NCBI GenBank assembly: GCA_029213005.1
Contig: JARGPI010000045.1
Coordinates: 1 to 42,610, forward strand
Direction: 5' to 3'
From: Verrucomicrobiales bacterium
GTDB lineage: Bacteria; Verrucomicrobiota; Verrucomicrobiia; Verrucomicrobiales; DEV007
Length of the DNA stretch: 42,610 bases
This document shows, piece after piece, positions 32,003 to 39,726 of the stretch. A model generated the notes under the pieces. The model was not told where the DNA came from, made no database searches, and was given only the letters and a program-made list of their open reading frames with translations. The translations under genes were made by a program, and so were the position numbers. The number at the start of each line of letters is the position of its first letter. The first letter of the stretch is position 1.

Positions 32003-33598
32003 CTATTTCACGATCCAGAATTTCTCCTGCCACTCCTTGTCTTTCACAGACACATCGCTGTCGTCATCGTAGAATTCACGAAGGCGGGTCAGCTCCTTTT
32101 TCACCTCGGCTATTTCGTCCTGATAATAGGGATTTTCATACTGATTGGTCAACTCATCAGGATCCACTTCGAGGTCATAGAACTCCCAGGAATCGAACTG
32201 ATAAAAGTGAATCAACTTGTAGCGTTCCGTGCGAACCCCGTACTGACGGGGAACCTGATGAACGCTGGGGTACTCGTAGTAGTGATAGTAAATACTATCC
32301 CGCCAGTCAGCCACATCCTCACCTTTCAAAAGCGGCGTCAGTGACTTGCCCTGCATATCATCGGGCTGCTCAACACCGGCGATATCGAGAAAGGTTTGCG
32401 CGTAGTCGAGGTTTTGGACCATTTTTTCGGTTTTGCTTCCCGGCTTGGTGACTCCGGGCCAGCTGACGATCAGAGGCATTTTCAAAGACTCTTCATACAT
32501 CCATCGCTTGTCGTACCAGCCGTGATCTCCGATATAGAAACCCTGATCGGATGAGTAGATAACGATTGTATTTTCATCGAGCCCCAGCTCTGCCAGAGTT
32601 GCTCTCAGGTTACCGACGCTTTCATCAACTCCTTTGACGCAACGGAGGTAGTTTTTGGCATAGCGCTGGTATTTCCAACGAACCAGATCTTTACCGGATA
32701 GATTGGCATCGTGCATGGCTTTGTCCCGGGGCTGGTAATGAGCGAACCAGGGCTTCAACTGCTCTTCGGTCATGCGCTGCATGTTGCGAAAAGCAGACTT
32801 ATCGGTTTTCACCGAGGGTGAGTCCTGAAAGTCCGGCGTGAGGTCGACAAAGAGATCGTGATTGATGTGCATGTGACGATCGATTTCCAGTTCCTGATTC
32901 CGCGCCGCCGGGGAATTGTCTTCCCACTTATCAAAAAGCGTTGGAGGCTCCGGCATATCGATATCATCATAGAGGCTGAGATGGCGGGCCGCCGGCATCC
33001 AGTTCCGGTGGGGGGCTTTGTGCTGCACCATCAGCATAAACGGCTTCTCCTCTTCGCGGTTTTTCAGCCAGTCGATCGCCAGGTCCGTCACCACATCCGT
33101 GCAGTGTCCTTCGATCATGACTTTTCCTTCAGGAGTGAAAAAGTCGGGGTTGTAATAAAGTCCCTGACCGGGCAGCACCTTCCAGTCATCGTAGCCCTGG
33201 GGATTCCCTTTGAGGTGGGACTTCCCGAAAATCGCAGTTTGATATCCGGCCCCCTGAAGCAACTTCGGAAACGTCTGCTGATTCCAATCAAAGGAATTGC
33301 CGTTATTCATGAAGCCATTTTTATGGCTGTGTTTTCCGGTTTGGATCACCGCCCGGCTTGGTCCGCAAATTGAGTTGGTGCAGAACGAATTGGTGAAAAG
33401 CATCCCGTCGGCGGCAAGCTTATCGATCTCCGGAGTTGGATTCACAGACTTTAACCAGCCATCGTAGGCACCGATCGCATGAGGCGCGTGATCATCGCTG
33501 AAAACAAACAAGATATTCGGCCGCTTATCAGCCCCCTGAAGAAACGGGAGACCGATCACAGTGACCGCCAGCGTGAGAAAAAGGCGAAGCTTCATCAT
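32003..33598 (-). CDS. Secreted formylglycine sulfatase
   Basis: A 531-residue sulfatase with signal peptide about 1-22. The formylglycine motif C78-G-P-S-R82 (NSICGPSRAVIQTGKH) should be modified by the formylglycine-generating enzyme. Calcium ligands D35/D36 are in FVFSDDHAPH, with further family blocks FGKSHLKGNPQGYDDW, YSSDQGFYIGDHGWYDKRW, and a C-terminal DUF4976-like region (YKLIHFYQFDSWEFYDLEVDPDE). It should cleave sulfate esters from extracellular polysaccharides. It converges on the M20 gene with only one base between stops. No anti-sigma or SusD-like genes accompany it. Confidence 0.93.
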   Translation of the reverse strand: MMKLRLFLTLAVTVIGLPFLQGADKRPNILFVFSDDHAPHAIGAYDGWLKSVNPTPEIDKLAADGMLFTNSFCTNSICGPSRAVIQTGKHSHKNGFMNNGNSFDWNQQTFPKLLQGAGYQTAIFGKSHLKGNPQGYDDWKVLPGQGLYYNPDFFTPEGKVMIEGHCTDVVTDLAIDWLKNREEEKPFMLMVQHKAPHRNWMPAARHLSLYDDIDMPEPPTLFDKWEDNSPAARNQELEIDRHMHINHDLFVDLTPDFQDSPSVKTDKSAFRNMQRMTEEQLKPWFAHYQPRDKAMHDANLSGKDLVRWKYQRYAKNYLRCVKGVDESVGNLRATLAELGLDENTIVIYSSDQGFYIGDHGWYDKRWMYEESLKMPLIVSWPGVTKPGSKTEKMVQNLDYAQTFLDIAGVEQPDDMQGKSLTPLLKGEDVADWRDSIYYHYYEYPSVHQVPRQYGVRTERYKLIHFYQFDSWEFYDLEVDPDELTNQYENPYYQDEIAEVKKELTRLREFYDDDSDVSVKDKEWQEKFWIVK

Positions 33599-33740
33599 AA
33601 AAATAAACGAAATCTAGAATTTCTGCCTATGTTCAACGTTGAGCCGAAATTTTCCAAGAAATTTCGCCCCTGATTACGCACTAATGGGGAACCTGAGGCG
33701 TCGACACCGCTTCTTCATTTCCGGGTGGAACGGCACCCCG

Positions 33741-33927
33741 TAGACACATCCTTTGGACATTCTTCAGCATCCCCCCGCCCGAAACCGATGAAACAGACGT
33801 CCAAAGGACGTCGCTACCGTAGAAACGTCCTTTGGGCGTTCTTCAGCATCAACCCCCGCCTGAAACCGATGAAACGGACGTCCAAAGGACGTCGCTACCC
33901 GTAGAGACGTCCTTTGGGCGTTCTTCC
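33741..33927. repeat. 2.3 copies of an 80-bp tandem repeat with internal palindromes
   Basis: Units lie at 33741-33819 and 33820-33901, with a partial third at 33902-33927. Each has TAGA-ACGTCCTTTGG-CGTTCTTC, then a C-rich spacer, then GAAACCGATGAAAC, GACGTCCAAAGGACGTC and GCTACC. The two palindromic words face each other, so each unit can fold into a long hairpin. This fills most of the 358-base gap at 33599-33956, which holds no gene. Confidence 0.82.
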
Positions 33928-33956
33928 CAAACCGGCATTTGCCGATTAGGCATATT

Positions 33957-34481
33957 CTAACCCAAATGTGCCGAACCCATTCGTTTGCGATACACCAGCA
34001 TCGCCATCAAAAACAAACCTGAGAAAATTGCACCACCGAAATAGCAGGATAGCTGAATCGATTGCGTAACCAACATTGGCAGTGAATGATCGGGATAGAG
34101 AAACTCCGGAAATACGGGGATCCTGGATCTATACACATAGAACCCGACGGAGGCGCACAAGGTCTCTGTCATGATAACGACGAATAAGACGCCTCCAAAA
34201 ATGCTGTGCCTTTTGACTTTCGGCCTCCTCCCCCAGCGAGCCACGAAAACACAGGCCATTCCCAAAGTCAGGCCCGGCGAAACGGAAGCACCAAGAGCGA
34301 GAATCGCAGCCGTCACTTCGGGCGACTCTATCCCGAATACTGAGTCGTGATAGACCGTAAAATGCTCAGGGGCGATCCTGACAATGTATTGATCATGCAA
34401 CACCGCATAGACTGCCACGATCGCCCACACTCCCAATAAAATGGTGTACGAAACCGATCTTCTCTCTTTTTGAATTTTCAC
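33957..34481 (-). CDS. Four-helix membrane protein (unknown)
   Basis: A 174-residue membrane protein with a GTG start at 34481, one base after the stop of the M20 gene, so the two are tightly coupled. There are four hydrophobic segments at about 12-29, 54-80 (VTAAILALGASVSPGLTLGMACVFV), 94-115 (FGGVLFVVIMTETLCASVGFYV) and 137-160 (LVTQSIQLSCYFGGAIFSGLF). The family is not recognised. It is the last gene of the apparent sulfatase, aminotransferase, M20 operon and is followed by the 80-bp tandem repeats. A transport or sensing role could be guessed but is not supported. Confidence 0.6.
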   Translation of the reverse strand: MKIQKERRSVSYTILLGVWAIVAVYAVLHDQYIVRIAPEHFTVYHDSVFGIESPEVTAAILALGASVSPGLTLGMACVFVARWGRRPKVKRHSIFGGVLFVVIMTETLCASVGFYVYRSRIPVFPEFLYPDHSLPMLVTQSIQLSCYFGGAIFSGLFLMAMLVYRKRMGSAHLG

Positions 34482-34482
34482 T

Positions 34483-35580
34483 TCAAAAGCTTCTTATCAT
34501 CTCAGTATAGAACTGAGCGGCCCGTTCGAGCTGATCAATTTCGACATACTCAATTGCTCCGTGAGCCTGCTCGATTGAACCCGGTCCAAAAATTATACCG
34601 GGAATACCGGCACGGGATAACTTGGTGACATCACAACCGTAGGGAACGCCGATTGGCTCGGGGTTTCCACTTAACTTTTCAAGCACGGAGCGCGACACTG
34701 AAACGATCCCGGCATCTTCAGGGGTCTCCATCGCTTCGTCGATTAAATCGGGCGGCAGCATTTCGACTTCCAGATCAGCTAACAGTTCCTTGTAATCTGA
34801 AAGCACCTCGTCCGCTTTTTCCCCGGGAAGCAATCGACGATCGAGCCGAATTTCGCAATGCTCCGGAACGATGTTGACCTGCGTTCCTCCCGAGATCGTC
34901 CCGACACTGCAAGTCGCTGGCCCCACCAATGGATGAACCGTCCCCGCGAGTCGCTCGTTGTCTTTTTCAATCCGGCTAATCACCTTCGCCATCTCATAAA
35001 TCGCATTTTTCCCCAGATGAGGCATCGCACTGTGAGCGGCTTTCCCGAGTGTCCGGATCTTCCAGCGGAGCACTCCCTTATTGGCCCGGACAATTCGATT
35101 TTCCGTTGGCTCCGCGACGATACAGGCGTCGGCTCCGGGGAGTTGATCGATGAGACCAAGCACCCCGCGATAGGCGTGCTCTTCATCGATCACGGCGGCC
35201 AACCAGATTTCTGAATTGGGATCTTTCACCTCAGAAACCGCATACATCATTCCGGCGAGACCGCTTTTCACATCAACGGATCCGCGACCATATAGTTTCC
35301 CGTCCTTAATGGTAGGTTCGAAAGGCGGTATTACCATTCCGGCCACGGATACGGTATCCATGTGCGCCTCGAGCACCAGCCGTCGGGAGGGATGTTTCCC
35401 GGGAACTCGTATATAGACATTGGGGCGACCCGGAAGCACTTCGTCCACCCAAACATCGAAGTGTCGATCCTCAAAAAACTGGCGGACATAACCGGCGACC
35501 TGTGCCTCCCCGGGACCGTTCCATTCCGGATTGACACTATTGATCCTCACCAGATCGGAAAGAATGGAAACTACGTCCAT
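34483..35580 (-). CDS. M20-family metallohydrolase, second paralogue
   Basis: A 365-residue zinc amidohydrolase. Ligands: H73 and D75 in LEAHMDTVSV, D103 in GRGSVDVKSG, E133/E134 in VIDEEHAYRG, and the C-terminal FGPGSIEQAHGA. It shares long blocks with the enzyme at 30868-32001 (INSVNP, LPGRPNV, HMDTVSV-GM, GPGSI-QAH), so the two arose by duplication. It overlaps the aminotransferase gene by ten bases and is followed after one base by the GTG-started membrane protein. The operon with a sulfatase and a PLP enzyme suggests catabolism of an N-acyl amino compound, with the actual substrate unknown. Confidence 0.9.
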   Translation of the reverse strand: MDVVSILSDLVRINSVNPEWNGPGEAQVAGYVRQFFEDRHFDVWVDEVLPGRPNVYIRVPGKHPSRRLVLEAHMDTVSVAGMVIPPFEPTIKDGKLYGRGSVDVKSGLAGMMYAVSEVKDPNSEIWLAAVIDEEHAYRGVLGLIDQLPGADACIVAEPTENRIVRANKGVLRWKIRTLGKAAHSAMPHLGKNAIYEMAKVISRIEKDNERLAGTVHPLVGPATCSVGTISGGTQVNIVPEHCEIRLDRRLLPGEKADEVLSDYKELLADLEVEMLPPDLIDEAMETPEDAGIVSVSRSVLEKLSGNPEPIGVPYGCDVTKLSRAGIPGIIFGPGSIEQAHGAIEYVEIDQLERAAQFYTEMIRSF

Positions 35581-36695
35581 AGCTTCAACACTCCGATCAG
35601 TTTATCGATATCTTCCATCGAATTATAACCATGAACCGAGATTCGAAGCCGACCGGCCTGACGCATCACATGGATATTCTCTTTTACCAGGGCATCGTTG
35701 ATTTCACTATCACGAGGATGCTGAAATGAAACAATCCCCGAAGGACAGTCCGGTTGTGGCGGTGCCATTGTTTTGATGCCCAGATCGGTCAGCTTTCCCT
35801 GCAGCTCTGAAATGATCGGGTCAGCATGAGTCGAGATCGATTTCACCCCGGCATTCCTGATATATTCCATCCCGGCCCGCAAGGCATAAATGGCCGGAAA
35901 ATTCGGCATCCCTACGGAGAAACTTCGGGCCCCGGAAACGGGGATCGCTTTCTCGAAGCGGTTTTCATCAAAGGCATTACTGATGTGATACCACCCCCCG
36001 GCCCGCGTCGTAAGCCGATCAGCAATCCGCTCCGGAACGGCCACCACACAGCTTCCATGGGTTCCGAGCAGCCATTTGTGAGTGCTTGAAATCAGGCAGT
36101 CCGCATCGAGACAATCCAATTCTATCCTCCCGAAACATTGAGTGACATCCACCGACAAAATCGCATTCGGTGCGAGACTTCTCACGAGATCCCGAAATGG
36201 TGCCCAGGGAATCCGGTAACCCGTCAAAAAACTGACTAGAGAGACCTGAACGAGCCGCGTCTTTTCATTTAGTAACCTCTCCAGATCAGCGAGCTCAAGA
36301 ACCCCACCCCGATTCGACCACAGTTTCACGACTGGGGGCTGATTCGCTGCAATCCAGGGCGTCACCCCGGCCGGAAAATCCAGATCCGAAATCACCACTT
36401 CGTCAGCAGGCGTCAGCTGCAAAGCCGACGCGAGCAGGTTGTAAGCTTCGGACGAACACGAACAAAAGGAAACCTCCCCCGGAGATTTATCTAGTAATTC
36501 CGCTGCAACTTCGCGGCACTTCTCCAACTCGGCAAAATGGTTGTCCCGTCCTGCCATTCCCTTCGCTTTATCAGAGAAATAGGTATTCAGAGCATCGAGA
36601 ACTGTGACCGGCGGAATACTTTCCGCCGCAGAATTGAGATAGGTCATTCCCTGTAAAGAGGGAAAATCTTTTTGGCGGCTTTCTTGAGTTAACAT
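35571..36695 (-). CDS. Class V PLP-dependent aminotransferase-fold enzyme
   Basis: A 374-residue fold-type I PLP enzyme of the cysteine desulfurase/isopenicillin-N-epimerase-like group, from the ATG at 36695, which lies 13 bases after the sulfatase stop. PLP-binding residues: D183 and Q186 in SVDVTQCFGR, H206 and K207 in SSTHKWLLGTHG (Schiff-base lysine), and FCSCSSEAYNLLASAL for the phosphate-binding end. Substrates of this group are diverse (amino acid racemisation, epimerisation, lyase or desulfuration). It overlaps the downstream M20 gene by ten bases. A role in processing an amino acid or amine released by the M20 enzyme is an inference from position. Confidence 0.87.
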   Translation of the reverse strand: MLTQESRQKDFPSLQGMTYLNSAAESIPPVTVLDALNTYFSDKAKGMAGRDNHFAELEKCREVAAELLDKSPGEVSFCSCSSEAYNLLASALQLTPADEVVISDLDFPAGVTPWIAANQPPVVKLWSNRGGVLELADLERLLNEKTRLVQVSLVSFLTGYRIPWAPFRDLVRSLAPNAILSVDVTQCFGRIELDCLDADCLISSTHKWLLGTHGSCVVAVPERIADRLTTRAGGWYHISNAFDENRFEKAIPVSGARSFSVGMPNFPAIYALRAGMEYIRNAGVKSISTHADPIISELQGKLTDLGIKTMAPPQPDCPSGIVSFQHPRDSEINDALVKENIHVMRQAGRLRISVHGYNSMEDIDKLIGVLKLWT

Positions 36696-36708
36696 GCGCG
36701 ATAATTCT

Positions 36709-38223
36709 TTAGTTGGACAGTTCCGTTTTACCATCAACATCTGGAACCGGGAAGTCAGGTTCGACCGTCCGGTTATCGAGCCAGAATTTCTCAAGTCGCT
36801 TCACGATATCCGGGTGTTTCGCAGCGAGATCATTGGTTTCCTCCCGGTCCGTATCGAGATTATACAGTTCCCAGGGAGTCATCGCTTTCTTAACCACCGT
36901 ATTTTTCCGGACAGCTTTCCACTGACCATCCCGAATCGCAATGATCCCACCATAGTTATGAAAATCCCAGATCATCGGCTCCTTCCGGTCACCGGTTCCT
37001 TCCCCGGACAGAGCGGGGCGCAAGTCGATGCCGTCTAACGCATGACCCTCCGGAACCGTTGCACCACCGATCCCCGCCAGTGTGGGAAACCAGTCTGGAA
37101 AATAACCGGGGACATCCGAAACGGAACCCGGCTTCACCACGCCCGGCCAGCGAACCACACAGGGAATCCGAATGCCACCTTCGTAGCAACTACCTTTATA
37201 CCCGCGCAGCCCGGCAGTGGAGTTGAAGAAGGGTGCGTCGCAACCACCGACATGGAACTTGGGATCTCTACTTTCATGAGTCGTCCCGTTGTCCGAGGTA
37301 AAGATTACGATCGTGTTGTCGGTCAAACCGTGCCTTTCGAGACGTTCCATTACTGCCCCGACATGTTCATCGAGATCCGAAATCATCGCGGCGTAGGCAG
37401 CTCTGGGACGGTCGTGGGGCAGGTATCCATTTTGCCCCCGGTAGACGCCTTTTCCTCCGAGGGATTCGTCGTCCCATTCTTTCGGATACCGATCAACCCA
37501 TTCCTTCGGGGGCTGCATCGAGACGTGGGGCTCGAGAAATGGTAAGTAGAGAAAGAACGGTTTATCCTTCGATTGATCGAGAAACTTCAGCGCTTCCGCC
37601 AACACCAGGTCGGATGAGTATTGCTCCGATCGATAGTCATCGGCGTCTACTTCACCCTCCGGTTTTCTATCGTGACCCGGGATCGGGTATTTGTTCACCA
37701 CGACCTCCCGTTCATCGCTATCGAGAAACATCGGATAAAAACTGTGGGCATTCCGCTGGCAATTGTAGCCATAAAAGCGATCGAAACCCTGTTTGATCGG
37801 TGAGCCGGTCGAAACCGAAGGACCTAATCCCCATTTCCCGAATGCGCCTGTTGCGTAACCGGCACCCTTCAACACCTCGGCTATGGTCAGGGCATCCGCA
37901 GTGAGAGGCCACTGCCCGGGAAAAATCCGGCCATTCCCGGAATCTTTATTTCCCCGCACTTCTGCGTGACCGAGGTGGCGACCCGTCATCAAAACACAGC
38001 GAGCGGGAGCGCAGACCGGAGCCCCTGTGTAGTGTTGGGTAAACCGAAGCCCTTCCGCAGCGAGTTTGTCGACATGGGGCGTCTTGATTTTCTCCTGCCC
38101 ATAGCAGCCCAAATCTCCATAGCCAAGGTCGTCAGCGAGGATAAAAACAATATTGGGTTTTTCCTGTGCACTTGCGACACAAACCGATGCGACCAGAATA
38201 ATAAGTAGGGATAGGTATTTCAT
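36709..38223 (-). CDS. Secreted arylsulfatase-type sulfatase
   Basis: A 504-residue sulfatase with signal peptide about 1-19 (MKYLSLLIILVASVCVASA). The formylglycine motif is C71-A-P-A-R75 (GAPVCAPARCVLMTGRH). Further marks are the calcium site D31/D32 in ILADDLGYGD, TGAFGKWGLG, NTIVIFTSDNGTTHE and WKAVRKNTV near the C-terminus. It resembles arylsulfatase A-type enzymes acting on sulfated glycans. The upstream gap to the DUF1501 gene carries two copies of a palindrome found elsewhere in the window. It begins the run sulfatase, aminotransferase, M20, membrane protein. Confidence 0.95.
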   Translation of the reverse strand: MKYLSLLIILVASVCVASAQEKPNIVFILADDLGYGDLGCYGQEKIKTPHVDKLAAEGLRFTQHYTGAPVCAPARCVLMTGRHLGHAEVRGNKDSGNGRIFPGQWPLTADALTIAEVLKGAGYATGAFGKWGLGPSVSTGSPIKQGFDRFYGYNCQRNAHSFYPMFLDSDEREVVVNKYPIPGHDRKPEGEVDADDYRSEQYSSDLVLAEALKFLDQSKDKPFFLYLPFLEPHVSMQPPKEWVDRYPKEWDDESLGGKGVYRGQNGYLPHDRPRAAYAAMISDLDEHVGAVMERLERHGLTDNTIVIFTSDNGTTHESRDPKFHVGGCDAPFFNSTAGLRGYKGSCYEGGIRIPCVVRWPGVVKPGSVSDVPGYFPDWFPTLAGIGGATVPEGHALDGIDLRPALSGEGTGDRKEPMIWDFHNYGGIIAIRDGQWKAVRKNTVVKKAMTPWELYNLDTDREETNDLAAKHPDIVKRLEKFWLDNRTVEPDFPVPDVDGKTELSN

Positions 38224-38236
38224 ATAATTAGATCGT

Positions 38237-38271
38237 TGTACCCTGTACCATCTAAAAGTCTACAGGGTACA
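38237..38271. repeat. Two TGTAC-N3-GTACA palindromes 22 bases apart
   Basis: TGTACCCTGTACC (38237-38249) and TCTACAGGGTACA (38259-38271), each 12 of 13 with the element inside the FecR-like gene and with the same 22-base spacing. They fill most of the 56-base gap between the DUF1501 gene and the sulfatase ATG, about 14 bases upstream of that ATG. Confidence 0.8.
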
Positions 38272-38279
38272 AAAAGTGA

Positions 38280-39713
38280 TTAGGCAAATAACTCATTAAC
38301 CGATTTGCCGTGACCATCCTCCGTTGCGTAAAAGGGTCGCTTTTCGATATCAAAAGCAGTTTTAGGACTAATCCCCATCGCGGTGAAAATCGTGGCGTGC
38401 AGATCCATAATCGAAACAGGATTCTCTACTGCCAGGATCGGCCTTTCATCCGCGGTTTTCCCGTAGAGATAACCGGACTTCATGCCGCCGCCGAACATGA
38501 GAACGGAGGAACCGGCGGTCCAGTGTCGATGCATCCCGTAGTGTTTGATCTCCGCAAGCTTTTCGGTGCGGGCCCGCGACTGATCCCGGGCATTGGAACC
38601 GGGACGGCCCTCGGTCATCATGTCGCGACTGAATTCGCTGGCCAGAACAATCAGGGTACGATCGAGCAATCCTCTTTCTTCGAGATCGAGCACGAGTTGA
38701 GCAATCGGGGCATCGATTTCCGTTTTCATTCGCGCGACGGTGGTGTGTCCGTTTTCATGAGTGTCCCAGTCCCCGAAAGGTTTGTAGGCATTTGTCACCT
38801 CGATAAACCGGGCACCGGATTCCGCCAGCCTTCTGGCCAACAAGCAGCCTTTGCCGAATTTGGAATCGCCGTAGGCATTCCGCACTTCCTGAGGCTCTTT
38901 CTCGATTTCAAAAGCCGAACGCTCCGGTGAATTCAATAGTCGATAGGCATTGTCCATCGATTTTAAAATCGAGTCGTGCTGAAAGCTACTGAGTCTATCC
39001 CGATCGGGACTGGCATCGACGAGCTTTTTAAAACTACGGTATCGATTCGAAAACCGGTCTGCAGTGAATCCAGACGCCGGACGCACCACCCGCGCCGCTT
39101 CCTCCGGGTCCGGAACATGGAAAGGACCGTGATCGGCACCGAAAAAACCGCCGGTTAGAAATGCCTTCAGCTCCTGAGTTTCCCCACCCCCTCCATCGAG
39201 CGGTTGATTGATACTGATAAATGGCGGAATCACTTCGTGGCGGGGACCGAGAACCTTCGACATCCAGGCACCGATATGAGGTGCCGCAACGGTTTGAGGC
39301 GGCACGTAACCGGTGTGCCAATGATACTGATGCCGACTATGTAAAATATGCCCGAGATCCGCCTGGGTATGCGACCGAATCAAGGTCCCCCGATCCATGA
39401 CTGCGGCTACTTTCTCCAGTCCTTTGGTTAGCTTGATGTGGTCAACCGCTGTATCGATCGCCGGAAAGGTACTCAAAATCTTTTCGACATCGAGACCTAC
39501 CTCAAAAGGCTCGTAACGCTTCGGGTCCAGCGTTTCCGTCGCTGCCATACCGCCTGCCATCCAGAGAAGAATACAGCAATCGGCAGTAGGCGCAGGATGA
39601 GAAACGTCATCACTGGCCAGGAGGCTCGGCGCACTACCGGAAAGCGCTGCGAGAGAGGTCGCGCTCAGTTTCTTCAGGTAATCCCGACGGGACAGGTCGT
39701 TTTGATTATCCAT
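38280..39713 (-). CDS. DUF1501 protein with Tat-type leader
   Basis: A 477-residue protein from the ATG at 39713 (13 bases after the upstream stop; a longer frame to 39737 overlaps). The leader LSRRDYLKKLSATSLAALSG carries a twin-arginine-like SRRDYLKK followed by a hydrophobic stretch, suggesting folded export. The body has the DUF1501 marks, including LWMAGGMAATETLDPKRYEPF, TLIRSHTQADLGHILHSRHQYH, ARFIEVTNAYKPFGDWDTHEN and VLASEFSRDM. DUF1501 belongs to the alkaline-phosphatase/sulfatase-like fold and nearly always accompanies PSD1-domain proteins in PVC bacteria, as here. The reaction is unknown. Confidence 0.92.
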   Translation of the reverse strand: MDNQNDLSRRDYLKKLSATSLAALSGSAPSLLASDDVSHPAPTADCCILLWMAGGMAATETLDPKRYEPFEVGLDVEKILSTFPAIDTAVDHIKLTKGLEKVAAVMDRGTLIRSHTQADLGHILHSRHQYHWHTGYVPPQTVAAPHIGAWMSKVLGPRHEVIPPFISINQPLDGGGGETQELKAFLTGGFFGADHGPFHVPDPEEAARVVRPASGFTADRFSNRYRSFKKLVDASPDRDRLSSFQHDSILKSMDNAYRLLNSPERSAFEIEKEPQEVRNAYGDSKFGKGCLLARRLAESGARFIEVTNAYKPFGDWDTHENGHTTVARMKTEIDAPIAQLVLDLEERGLLDRTLIVLASEFSRDMMTEGRPGSNARDQSRARTEKLAEIKHYGMHRHWTAGSSVLMFGGGMKSGYLYGKTADERPILAVENPVSIMDLHATIFTAMGISPKTAFDIEKRPFYATEDGHGKSVNELFA

Positions 39714-39726
39714 AACGATAGCTTTT

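Noticed and set aside
33610..33624. Near-palindrome GAAATCTAGAATTTC just upstream of a sulfatase start
   Set aside because: Single occurrence and AT-rich. It was compared with the ECF-linked 20-base element and does not match it.
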